Source: Strigops habroptila
Taxonomy: Eukaryota > Chordata > Aves > Psittaciformes > Psittacidae
Assembly: GCF_004027225.2 (NCBI RefSeq)
Contig: NC_044297.2
Span: forward strand, 471,569-535,568
DNA: 64,000 bases
Reading direction: 5' to 3'
Shown here: positions 18,478 through 64,000 of the stretch, piece by piece
Position numbering within the stretch: the stretch's first letter is position 1
Layout: every line of letters starts with the position of its first letter
Position numbers and translations under genes: made by a program
The notes under the pieces: model-generated
Told to the model about the DNA's origin: nothing
Seen by the model: the letters and a program-made list of their open reading frames with translations, nothing else
The model's database searches: none

Positions 18478-19375
18478 ATGGAATCCGGGAATGGTTTGTG
18501 TTGGAAGGGAGCTTAAAGCTCATCCAGCTCCAATCCCCTGCCGCGGGCAGGGACACCTTCCACTAGAGCAGGTTGCTCCAAGCCCCTGTGTCCAACCTGG
18601 CCTTGAACACTGCCAGGGATGGGGCAGCCACAGCTTCTCTGGGCACCCTGTGCCAGCGCCTCAGCACCCTCACAGGGAACAACTTCTGCCTTAGATCCAA
18701 CCTGAACTTCCCCTGTTTCAGTTTGAACCCATCACCCCTTGTCCTATCGCTCCAGTCCCTGATGAAGGTCCCTCTCCAGCATCCTTGTAGCCCCCTTCAG
18801 ACACTGGAAGCTGCTCTGAGGTCTCCACGCAGCTTCTCTTCTCCAGCTGAACAGCCCCAATGTTCTCAGCCTGGCTCCATACAGGAGCTGCTCCAGCCCC
18901 TGATCATCCTTGTGGCCTCCTCTGGACTTGTTCCAGCAGCTCCATGTCCTTATGTTGGGGACACCAGCCCTGCACACGGTGCTGCAGGGGGGGTCTCCCA
19001 GAGCGCAGCAGAGGGGCAGGATCCCCTCCCTGAGCTGCTGCTCACGCTCTGGGGGTGCAGCCCAGCACACGGGGGGGTTCTGGGCTCAAGCACACACTGA
19101 AGCCGGGTCATGGGGAGCTTCTCACCCAACAGCCCCAAGTCCTTCTCCTCAGGCTGCTCTGAATCACTTCTCTGCCCAACCTGTAGCTGTGCCTGGGACT
19201 GCCCTGATCCAGGGGCAGGACCTTGCCTTGGTCTTTTTGAGCTCCATGGGGTTGGCACTGGGCACCTCTCAGTGTGTCCAACCCATGTCCCCTGGCCAAA
19301 GCCTCCAGCTCTTCCTTTCCATGCTGGCACCCATCCCATGGGTGAGTGGCACAGGGTGGATGTGGTGGCACCGCT
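18478..19375 (-). mobile_element. CR1 LINE between CIAO1 and SNRNP200
   Basis: The 3' end (ATGGTTTGTGTTGGAAGGGAGC on plus) is at the left. The body extends through CCCACAGAGC/GGGGTGCAGCCCAGCACAC to about 19375. It occupies almost the entire ~1 kb gap between the convergent CIAO1 and SNRNP200 genes. The extent of its right end is uncertain. Confidence 0.82.
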
Positions 19376-19543
19376 GCTGAAGTGCAGCTCCTATCCAGGC
19401 TCTGCCTTAATCAGTCCTGTAATGAGCTCGTTTCAACCCAACGCTGAAGGCACAGAGCTGGGGGCAGCTTCGGGGTCGTGCCTGTTCCCTCCTCCCCTTT
19501 TCCCACCCCAGACCCAGCACAGAGGACGAGGTGGGGCTCAAGG

Positions 19544-19549
19544 TTTATT
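19544..19549 (-). terminator. SNRNP200: Poly(A) signal of SNRNP200
   Basis: AATAAA on the minus strand, about 145 bases downstream of the SNRNP200 stop (19693-19695), implying a short 3'UTR (~19530-19692). Confidence 0.8.
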
Positions 19550-19692
19550 CCAGGCTACAAACCCACTGTACAAAGCATCAACTCCATAAAAAATGAAACG
19601 ATCCTGAGGAAAACACAGGGAAGCCACAGGGGGGGTGACACACGTGCTGCTACGGGGTGGGGGGAACAACTTGGGGGGCTCCTCGCCCCACA

Positions 19693-44522
<24,830 letters not shown>

Positions 44523-44885
44523 GGCTGCACCGGGAGGCAGGCCGCGCCGCCGCTCACCGCAACTTCCGGCTCACGCGGAAGTGGGACCAGGAGGAGCAGG
44601 ACAGCGGGGCGAAGGAAGAACTACAGCTCCCAGCATGCACCGCTGCGCCCCCGGGAGGGGCGGGGAGGATCCGACAGACGCTCGCTCGGATTGGCTGGCT
44701 CTGCCCGCCCGCGACCGCGCTGATTGGTAGCGGTGGGTATTTGAGTAGTTGACGATTGAGGCTTGGAAAGCGCGGGGGCGCACGGCGAGCACGGCTCCTA
44801 TTGGCTGTCCGCTGGATAAGCCCCGCCCTTTCCTCACGGCCCCGCCCCCGTGGCTGTGGTGAGGAGCGGGCGCCATTTTGGGGTC
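44523..44885 (-). promoter_or_regulatory. SNRNP200: SNRNP200 CpG promoter with ZNF143/THAP11 and CCAAT sites
   Basis: Immediately upstream of the ATG lie two ETS-type CGGAAGT/ACTTCCGG sites (44563-44580) and ACTACAGCTCCCAGCATGC at 44620-44638, a near-perfect ZNF143/THAP11 motif. ATTGG (inverted CCAAT) occurrences follow near 44690, 44723 and 44800. No TATA is present. This is a typical housekeeping promoter. Confidence 0.75.
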
Positions 44886-44887
44886 TG

Positions 44888-45163
44888 CGCTGAGGGGACA
44901 GGTCAAGGGAGAATGGCTTTAACCTGCCAGAGGGGAGATTGAGATGAGCTCTGAGGCAGAAGCTGTTCCCTGTGAGGGTGCTGAGGCGCTGGCACAGGGT
45001 GCCCAGAGAAGCTGTGGCTGCCCCATCCCTGGCAGTGTTCAAGGCCAGGTTGGACACAGGGGCTTGGAGCAACCTGCTCTAGTGGAAGGTGTCCCTGCCT
45101 GTGGCAGGGGTTGGGGCTGGATGAGCTTTAAGCTCCCTTCCAACCCAAACCAGGCTGGGATCC
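44888..45163 (+). mobile_element. CR1 LINE just upstream of the SNRNP200 promoter
   Basis: The 3' ~275 bases of a CR1, from GGACAGGTCAAGGGAGAATGGC to CCCAAACCAGGCTGGGATCC. It lies within ~370 bases of the SNRNP200 start codon and is therefore the closest transposon to a promoter in the window. Confidence 0.87.
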
Positions 45164-45817
45164 AGCGGCACCGTGACCCCGCTGCTCCCCAGGCGCCTCC
45201 CTTGTGGCGCAGAACACGCTGGTTGTGGCCGGGCGGAGGGTTGTCGGCTGCAGGAACGCACATGGCAGGAGCGAGGGGGTGACAGCGGCTTCCCCGCCCC
45301 TCCGAGGGGTGCGCGGCGACAGCCATAGGAGAGCAGCCAGGCTGTGGAAGCCGGGATGGGAGCGGGCAGAGGGCAGCGTGTCCTCAAGGCTCCTCCAAGC
45401 CCCGCCATGGCCGTGGCCTCGCTGGTGGCAGCTTCCCCGGGCAGCCCTCCAGCGCTTGGCAGCGGCATCTGCAATTAGCGGGGCAGAGAGAACGAAGGAG
45501 CAGCGTCCCTGGCACCACCGCGTTCACCGGGGCTCGCTGCTCGGGGCTGTCCCGGGCCGCTACATCCAGGCAGCTGGATGAGCTTTAAGGTCCCTTCGCC
45601 CCGAACCGTTCCGTGGTGCCACGTTGGGTGCAGTTCCCACCCAGCGCCAGGGCTGCTCCGGGACACACAGAGCCCCCCTCCCGGGTGGTTTTGGGCACTG
45701 ACACGCGGGCGAAGGGACCGCGTTTGGGATCACAGGACCCGGCTTTAAGCCGATCCCCCCCGATGGGATCCGAGCTGACCCGAGCTGACCCGAGCCGAGC
45801 CGATTCGGTCCGACCCG
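45164..45817. other. Intergenic gap between SNRNP200 and SEMA4C
   Basis: GC-rich and without a recognisable gene. It holds a 40-base CR1 tail remnant at about 45572-45613 (GATGAGCTTTAAGGTCCCTTCG) and a short tandem CGAGCTGACC/CGAGCCGAGC repeat at 45770-45805 that abuts the SEMA4C promoter. Confidence 0.6.
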
Positions 45818-45934
45818 TGACGTCAGGCCGGGGCGGGGCCGCACGGGGCCGCGCGGCGCGCTCCCTCCGCCGCCAGCTCCCGCCGCCGCTGCCGCCGCCT
45901 CCCGCCGCCCCGGCCCGGCCCCCCCCGCCCCGAG
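45818..45934 (+). promoter_or_regulatory. SEMA4C: SEMA4C promoter with palindromic CRE and 5' untranslated exon
   Basis: A full palindromic CRE, TGACGTCA, is at 45818-45825, followed by GC boxes and a CpG island. A probable non-coding exon ends at 45934 (CCGAG|GTGAGT). It would splice to an acceptor at 47549-47550, giving a second 5'UTR stretch 47551-47582 before the ATG. Confidence 0.65.
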
Positions 45935-46374
45935 GTGAGTGAATGCGCCCGGCCCCCCCCCCCCTCCACCTCCCGCCGCCCCGGCCGCGGCCCCCGCCCC
46001 GCCGCGCCCGGCCCCCCCCGCCCCGCCCCGCCCCGCCCCGCCCCGGTATTGTTGTGGCGGAGCCGCGGGGGAGGCGCTTTGTTCCAACCGGTACCGGCGA
46101 TCGGCACCGGCGGCATCGCCTCCCCCGCACCCCCGCCGCTGCTGGGGGGGCCCCGGTAACCCCGGGCACCCTCTCTCCGGTAACGGAGATCCGTCGCCCC
46201 GATCCGTTGGTTCCCCCCCCCCCCCCCGCCGTCGGTACGAGCAGTCGGTGCCGGCCCCCACCCGTAGGAGCCCCCCCCGAGCGGCACCGTCGCGGGGCCG
46301 TGGTGCCCCGGTTCCCCCGTGGGACCCCCGGGCGTCCAGCACCGGAACCCGTGGGGGACCCCAGGGACCCGTCG

Positions 46375-47045
46375 TGCCCGTGGCACCCCGGCCATGCCCG
46401 GGCACCCTCAGGGTGCCTGTCCCTGCTCTTGGCACCGCGGCTGTGCCCGTGGCACCCCGGCCAAGGCTGTGACACCCTGACCGTGCCCGTGGCACTCTGC
46501 CTGTGACCGTTACACCCTGACTATGCCCGTAGCACCCTGGCTTTGGCCATGGCACCCTGACAACTCCCATGGCACCGCAGCTGTGCCTGTGGCACCCTCA
46601 CTGTGTCCATGGCACCCCCACTATGCCCGTGGCACCCTGACCATGACTGTGGCATGCCCATGGCACCCTGGCTGTGCCTTTGTCCCCAGAGCCATGCCTG
46701 TTGCACCCCAACTGTGCCCATGACACCCTGGCTGTGTCCATCGCACAGTGGCCATGCCCATGGCACCCTGATCATGCCCACAGCACCCTGGCTGTGCCCA
46801 TGGCACCCTGACCATGTCTGTGGCACCCCAAAAATGCCCATGACACCCTGGCCATGCCCATGGCATCTTGACCATTCCCATGGCACCCCAACCGTGCCCA
46901 TGGCACCCTGGCATCCCCAGAGCCATGCCTGTAGCACCCTGACCATGCCCGTGGCACCACAACTGTGCCTGTGGCGCGCCGGCTGTGTCCATTGCACCCC
47001 AGCTTTGACCATGGCACCCCAACCATGCCCATGGCACCAGCAGCT
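46375..47045 (+). repeat. 20-bp minisatellite in the SEMA4C 5' intron
   Basis: Roughly 33 diverged 20-bp units of the form GTGCCCATGGCACCCTGACC. Long open frames occur in several frames through the array, but they are products of the repeat and are not conserved protein. Confidence 0.88.
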
Positions 47046-47582
47046 CCCTGCCTGCGCCCCCTCCCTGCGCCAGGGCGTCCCCCATTCCCACGCCCATGGG
47101 GTCCCATTCCCGGCCCCCCGCCCTCCCGGAAATCCTTCCCGAGCTGATGCAGGGCTCCCCCCCGCTTCCTGCTTCCCGCCGGGCAGGGCAGAACAATTCC
47201 CGGCCGCATCCTGCCCAGCCTGGTGCGGGGGGGGCGCACGGCGAGGGCACCCCCGGACACACCGGGCAGGGCCAGGGGTGACGTGGGGGGGAAGCGGAAG
47301 GGCCCGTTTCCTCCTCCGTGGACCCCCACACACACCCTGTGGCTCGTCACCACCGGAGGAGGGACCGTGCCGGGGTGTGTGGGGGGGAAGCGATTGGGGA
47401 CCCGCATGCGTCCCCCCCCCAGTGCGTGGGGCGCCCCCGGCCTCGTGATGCGCGTTCCTCAATGGCCGCCTTGTCCCCGCGCCGCCCGCGTGACGCCCCG
47501 TTACCCTAACGGGGCCCGGCCGTGGCCGTCTGTCCGTGTGTCCCCCCCAGGCTGCGTGTTCCTGTGTCCCCCCCTCCCCACC

Positions 47583-52652
<5,070 letters not shown>

Positions 52653-53337
52653 GCCGCCGGTGGCCGCCGAGCAGCCATACCTACCTCAGGGGCACCCGCC
52701 GCGGGGACCCCGGCCCCGGCACCCACCGTGGGGACCAGCGCCTGGGCACCAGCACCCGCCTTGGGGCTGCGGTGTGGGCGCTGGTGCCCGGTGTGGGGAT
52801 GCCGGTGCTGGTACCTGTTTTGGGACTGCCACGTTGGCACTCATCGTGGGGCCGGACTGTCACCCCAGGTACCCGGCTTGGTCACTGCCACCCCAGCACC
52901 CGCCTTGGGGCTGTGGCGCTGGCACCATGACACCCGTCTTGGGCCACCGGAGCTGCTCTCGGTCACCGCATCCGCCTTTGGTACCGTGTCCCAAGCAAGG
53001 GACTGACCTTTGGGGACTGCCACCAGCCTTGGGGACCAGTGAGCCCCCCCGGGTGCCGGGTCCCAGCCCGGGCAGTGGCCACAGGATGATTTTTTGGGAT
53101 GATTTAAGAACCGATCGGGTTTTTTCTTCCTGAAACCTTTTCTAATGCCCCCCCCAACACCCACCCCAGGGCTTCGTACCCCTTTGGCCCTGGTTGTAAA
53201 TACCCCCCCCCCCGCCTGCCACTCCCCTGCACGCTGCCCGCTCGGGCCCTTTTGTATAACTCCCCACCCCCAGTGTAATTTATTTGTTACCAAAATATAT
53301 TTATTTGCTGTAAATACCTGAGTATTTTTATATTAAT

Positions 53338-53343
53338 AATAAA
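53338..53343 (+). terminator. SEMA4C: Poly(A) signal of SEMA4C
   Basis: AATAAA lies in an AT-rich stretch (TATTTATTTGCTGTAAATAC upstream) about 690 bases after the stop. The 3'UTR 52653-53343 contains diverged GGCACCxxCCTTGGGGCTG units at 52690-53060. Confidence 0.8.
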
Positions 53344-53466
53344 AAGGAGTAAAAAAAACCACCCCTTAATCACATATTGAAAGCGAAGCCGGCGGAGGGG
53401 GGGTGCGGGGAGGGCGCTGGGCCCCCCCCAGCCACTGAGCTCATGGAAAAAGGCCGCACTCGGGGC

Positions 53467-53474
53467 TATAAAAG
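53467..53474 (+). promoter_or_regulatory. TATA box between SEMA4C and ANKRD39
   Basis: TATAAAAG sits ~125 bases after the SEMA4C poly(A) signal, followed by a G run at ~53500-53515. It could drive ANKRD39 from an upstream start (~600 bases before its ATG) or an unannotated transcript. It is the only strong TATA among the promoter regions of the recognised genes. Confidence 0.5.
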
Positions 53475-53794
53475 GGCATCGCGGTGCCGTTCCCAGGGCG
53501 GGGGGGGGGGGGGGAGAGCTGAGGCTTGGCCCCACGCCCGTGTGTCCCGGCCCCGTGTCCCCCCCCCGGATGCCGGGGGTCACTGCGGGGTCCCCGGGGA
53601 GGCCCTGCCGGGAAGGCGGCGGAAGCGGCACCCGGGGTCCTGGGGGGGGGGGTCTGGGAGCGGCTGCCCGGGCCGTGGGAACCCGGAGAGGGGCCCCAGT
53701 GCTGCCGTGGAAGCGGGGGGGGGGGTGGCACAGCCGGGGCGCCCCCTGACGGCGGCGGCGGGGCCCTGCTGGCGGCCGAGAGCTCGGGGCGTGG

Positions 53795-54060
53795 CGTCGT
53801 TCGGCTTCCCTCGGCTCGCTTCGGCTCTTTCCGGCTTCCCTCGATTTCCTTCGGCTCTTTCCGGCTTCCCTTGATTTCCTTCAGCCCCTCCCTCGGCTCC
53901 CTTCGGCTGTTCGCGCCTCCCCTCAGACCCCTTCGGCTACTCCCGTCTCCCCTCGGCCCCTTTCGCCTATTCCCCGCCTCCCCTCGGCTCCTTTCGGCCC
54001 GTCCCTCGACTCCTTTCGGTTGTTCCCGCCTTCCCCCGGCTCCCTTCGGCCGCTCCCGGC
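53795..54060 (+). repeat. Pyrimidine-rich TTCGGCTCCTTTCGGC repeat upstream of ANKRD39
   Basis: Repeated TTCGGCT(C/T)(C/T)CTTTCCGGC and CCCCTCGGCTCC units run almost up to the start codon. They read as a diverged CpG-containing microsatellite within the ANKRD39 5' region. Confidence 0.65.
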
Positions 54061-54067
54061 CGGGGCG

Positions 54068-54865
54068 ATGGCGGCGGGTCGCCGCTCACCGCCGGGTCCC
54101 TGCTGCCCGTCGCGGGTGGCGGTGCCCAGCGCTCACCAGACCCTGCCCGAGATGGACTTCGAGCGGGGTCGGGGGGGGACCGGGACGGGCTGCGGGCGGG
54201 GGCATGGCCGGAGCCCCGCCTGACCCGCTCCCCGCTGCCCGCAGGGATCTGGGCGGCGGCGCGGGACGGGGACGAGCCCCGAGTGCGGCAGCTGCTGGAT
54301 CGGCGCGGGGAGCCCTGTCAGACCGACCTGGCGGGGTACACAGCGCTGGTACGGGGCGGGAAGCACGGGGTGGAAGGGGGGTGGGTACGAGCGGTACGAG
54401 CAGCCCGACCGCCGTGCCCACCGCCCCGCTGCCCGCAGCACTACGCCAGCCGCAACGGGCACCTGGGGGTGTGCCGCCTGCTGCTGCAGCGCGGCGCCCG
54501 CTGCGACGCCCGCACGCCCGGCGGGGCCACCCCGCTGCACCGCGCCAGCTTCTGTGGACACCTCGCTGTCGCCCGGCTCCTGCTGGCGCACGGAGCGGAC
54601 CCCGCTGCTGCCGATGGGGACGGCCGCACCAGCCTGCACAAGGTGGGGCGATGGGGCCGGGGGGGGGGGGGGGGGGGTGTGTGTGTGTATCCCCCCACAC
54701 AGGCGGTGACAGGCGCGCCACCCGCAGGCGGCCGAGCAAGGCCACCGGGAGCTGTGTGCGCTGCTGCTGCAGCACAGCCCGGCGCTGGCCGCCATCGCCG
54801 ATGCCAAGGGACGGCGGCCGCGGGATGTGGCGCACCCGGCGCTGCGGGACCTGCTGGAGACCTGA
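54068..54865 (+). CDS. ANKRD39: ANKRD39, small ankyrin-repeat protein
   Basis: A small ankyrin-repeat protein of little-known function. Four exons: 54068-54167, 54245-54348, 54439-54642, 54728-54865; 546 nt, 181 aa (human 183). The N-terminus contains GPCCPS and [11 protein letters not shown], which matches the diagnostic human TLEEMDFERG motif. Four ankyrin repeats follow: [60 protein letters not shown] and [21 protein letters not shown]. The introns are only ~75-90 bases. No AATAAA is evident after the stop; a GATAAA near 54911 may serve. In mammals it also neighbours SEMA4C. Confidence 0.95.
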
Positions 54866-55179
54866 GCGGGGACCACGGGAGCCACCGAGGGACACCCCCC
54901 CCCCCCCATGGATAAACAGCGCCTGTGGCACCCAACGCTGTGTCCGTGTCTCTGTCCCCGCGCCGGGGTCGCCCCTCGGGGGGGTCCGCAGCCATTTTCG
55001 GCTGCACCCTCCCCAGCCGCACCCGCGGGGAGGCGGCCGCAAGCAGCTCGGTGCCGCGGGGCGGCTCGGCGGGGCCGTACCTGCGGGTGAGCGGGCACCG
55101 CGCCGCCGCCGCCGAGCTCCTCGCTGTGGTGACTGCGGCCCCCGAGCCTCCGGTACAGCCTTGCCCCGCCCACCTCCCT

Positions 55180-55420
55180 CCGGACAGCCAATCAGTGTCC
55201 TCCTCACCACACATCGCTCCGGCCGTCCCCACCCCGCAGCCAATCGCCATCTGCGGCGCGTCCCACCCCGCCGCCGTTCCTCCTGACTGCCAATCGCCGT
55301 CCGCTCCGCCTCACGCAGTGCAGCCAATCACCGCCCCAGGGGGCGGTGCCTCAGCCCCGCGCTGTAAACAACAGCGGTGGAAGATTTAAAGGGGCCGCGT
55401 CCTCTCTAACTGCGGCGACT
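55180..55420 (+). promoter_or_regulatory. Orphan promoter-like array of four CCAAT boxes
   Basis: CCAAT occurs at 55188, 55240, 55290 and 55324, all in plus orientation with AGCCAATC or TGCCAATC flanks, inside a CpG-rich stretch. A TATA-like ATTTAAAG follows at ~55383-55390. The spacing resembles an NF-Y-driven promoter reading rightwards. No plus-strand gene follows, only the 3' end of CNNM4 on the opposite strand. It might also fire to the left, behind ANKRD39. Confidence 0.5.
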
Positions 55421-55515
55421 CCGGGAGCTCCCTCCCGGTAATCGGGACTCCCCCCCCCGCTGCTCCCCAAACCCCGCCGCGAAGCACGGAGGAGACCGAC
55501 GTACAGATAGAGGCT

Positions 55516-55521
55516 TTTATT
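55516..55521 (-). terminator. CNNM4: Poly(A) signal of CNNM4
   Basis: AATAAA on the minus strand. With the stop at 56667-56669 this gives a ~1.15 kb 3'UTR. Other A/T-rich hexamers at 55640-55780 could serve as alternative signals, so the exact end is uncertain. Confidence 0.6.
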
Positions 55522-55730
55522 ACCCAAGCGGCAAAAAACCATCCCCAAAACCCCATCAGAGAGAATTCCACAGTCGGTTTCACAACCGGGAGGAAGGGGG
55601 GGGGGGAACGGGACACCCCAAATATACAAATCAAAGCTAATGTGGAAAATAAATAGGAATTCCCGGGGGGGAGGTTTGCATAGAGGAAGATTTAATAAAA
55701 AAGGGTCGTTTTATTTTTTTTCTCCTTGGT

Positions 55731-55776
55731 TTATTATTATTATTATTAATTATTATTAATAATTATTATTATTTCG
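55731..55776. repeat. (ATT)n microsatellite in CNNM4 3'UTR
   Basis: An imperfect TTATTATTATTA/AATTATTATT run of ~45 bases. It stands out as AT-only sequence inside a very GC-rich neighbourhood. Confidence 0.85.
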
Positions 55777-56666
55777 ATCATCTCCCCCCGCAGGCCCCCG
55801 GATCTGAGCGTCGAGATGGAATTAACAACAATAATTCACTTTCTCCTAATAACTTACAGAGGTCACTCAGGGAACTTGTGCTTTTGGGGGGGGTGGGACA
55901 TACGTCTCCTTCCCCTCCCCTCCATGGGGCACCAGGTCCCCAGGCCCTGCCCCGAGGGCACCGGTGGGTCTGGGGCTCCCCCCGGTGCTGGGGGGGGCAC
56001 ACACAGTGCTGGCCCCCTCCTGCTTGTACAACTTTGGTCACTAGCTTTGTGCCCCCGGCCCCACATCCCACCCCATGGAGGGTGGGGGGGGAAGGCACTA
56101 AAACCACCCCCTTGGGGGGGGGGGGGGCACATACACACATAATGACAACAAGGACCCGGCTCTGCCGTCCTCAGCACGCTCGTGACACCAGTGAGTGGCG
56201 GAGGGGGTCAAGTCTCAGCCGTGGTGGTGGCTTTGCGCCGGGGACCATCCCCTTGGCCTCGGGCCTGATGCCGACCTCTCCACTGCCACGTCCTCGCGGT
56301 CTCCCGGGCCAGCGGGAAAGGGGAACAACGGGCATGGAGAAGGATGAGATGCCACCATCATGTCCCATCCCAGGTGCCCCCTCCCAAAAAAAACCACGGG
56401 AGAGGGGCCGGGATGGCCACGGCGGAGCCCACCCCCCCCCCCAACCCCGAGACCTGAAGCTCCCTGAGCTGAACGAGGGTTTGTGCCACCCTTGAGATGG
56501 ATCACAAAGAAAACCAGCCTGGAAAAGCAGCAGTAGATCCCAGCTCCGTTTACCACCACATTGCCACCAAGGGTTCAACCAGGCTTCTCCGGGCACCCCG
56601 GCACGGCGTCACCTACTTAGGAATAAAAGGGTCCCCTAAAATGAGCCCGTGCCGGTGGGGCCGGGG

Positions 56667-63530
<6,864 letters not shown>

Positions 63531-63680
63531 GTTGGCGTCTCGCAACCGCCTCACGCCGCGCCCCCTTCCCGCCCCGAGCGGGGCCGCGTCACACCCTCCC
63601 GCCACCCCCCCGTTCCCCTTCTCCTCTGCCTTAAAGGGGCGATGGCAGAGCGGGGCCGGCATGGCGCGGGGTAAGGAAGG
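63531..63680. promoter_or_regulatory. CNNM4 CpG promoter, possibly bidirectional
   Basis: A CpG-dense stretch without TATA directly upstream of the CNNM4 start. On the plus strand an ATG at 63661 in strong context is followed after ten bases by a donor (GCGCGG|GGTAAGG region). A divergent gene could therefore start here with a tiny coding first exon and continue beyond the window; this is speculative. Confidence 0.45.
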
Positions 63681-63789
63681 GGATGGGTGGTGGCGGGGAG
63701 GAGTGTGGTAAGCGGAGTGGGGTGTAAGGGGGTGGGAAGGGGGTGGGGGTATCTGTTAGGTGGGAGTTGAGCCCCCCCGGGGGTGTGTG

Positions 63790-64000
63790 GGGTGCAGGAG
63801 GAACTAGGGTGAGCAGGACCTGGAGGGGGAACACTAGGACCTGGATGGGGGCACTAGGACCGGGGAAGGAGGGAAACTAGGACCTCGGGGAGGCGCGCAC
63901 TAGGATCTGGGGGAAGGGGGCACTAGGACCTGGAGGAGGGGCAATAGGACCGTGGAGAGGGGCACTTGGGACCTGGGGGAAGAGGGCACTAGGATCTGGG
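63790..64000 (+). repeat. GGCACTAGGACCTGGGGGAAGG minisatellite at the window end
   Basis: About seven diverged ~28-30 bp units share CACTAGGA(C/T)CTGGGGGA and continue to the last base, so the array is not complete in this window. Confidence 0.8.

Noticed and set aside
46521-47462. Long frames in both directions in the SEMA4C 5' intron
   Set aside because: Translations of the 20-bp minisatellite. The unit length is not a multiple of three, and the peptides lack conservation.
53526-55286. 586-residue plus-strand frame over ANKRD39
   Set aside because: It crosses ANKRD39 exons and introns in the wrong frame and has no domain. The ANKRD39 exons are confirmed by splice sites and ankyrin motifs.

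Overview
This is a vertebrate, almost certainly avian, genomic window from a GC-rich, gene-dense and probably microchromosomal region. Two things point to a bird. First, more than 20 pieces of CR1 LINE lie in introns and intergenic gaps, with no mammalian SINEs. Second, six multi-exon genes can be spliced by eye into proteins of almost exactly the human lengths. Introns are short, and many are filled with minisatellites.

Layout: (1) 1-74, the tail of an unidentified plus-strand gene. (2) 120-6981, PSD4-like ARF6 exchange factor (+), 12 coding exons, 1072 aa. (3) 6982-10417, intergenic: a CR1 copy split by a ~2 kb block of ~180-210 bp tandem repeats that carries its own TATA-type promoter signature. 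(4) TMEM127 (-, 238 aa) and CIAO1 (+, 339 aa), head to head over a ~106 bp shared promoter. (5) SNRNP200/Brr2 (-, 45 coding exons, 2136 aa), crowded with CR1. (6) SEMA4C (+, 14 coding exons, 837 aa). (7) ANKRD39 (+, 4 exons, 181 aa). (8) CNNM4 (-, 7 exons, 785 aa), whose CpG-rich promoter lies near the right edge.

The genes are human chromosome 2q11-q14 orthologues: a membrane-trafficking GEF, an mTOR-linked endosomal membrane protein, a cytosolic Fe-S assembly factor, the U5 snRNP helicase, a semaphorin, a small ankyrin protein and a magnesium transporter. They do not form one pathway; what they share is ancestral synteny. CNNM3 and ANKRD23, which lie between CNNM4 and ANKRD39 in mammals, are not seen here.

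The most unusual signals are: a 36-bp minisatellite in SNRNP200 that copies an exon end together with its 5' splice site, in frame, leaving two intact decoy donors; a large His/Met-rich, minisatellite-derived repeat inside the PSD4 coding exon; a candidate TATA promoter, exon and intron embedded in the tandem-repeat block that split a CR1; and an orphan array of four CCAAT boxes downstream of ANKRD39. Exon borders were set by reading GT/AG sites and codon phase; all lengths come from manual addition of exon sizes.
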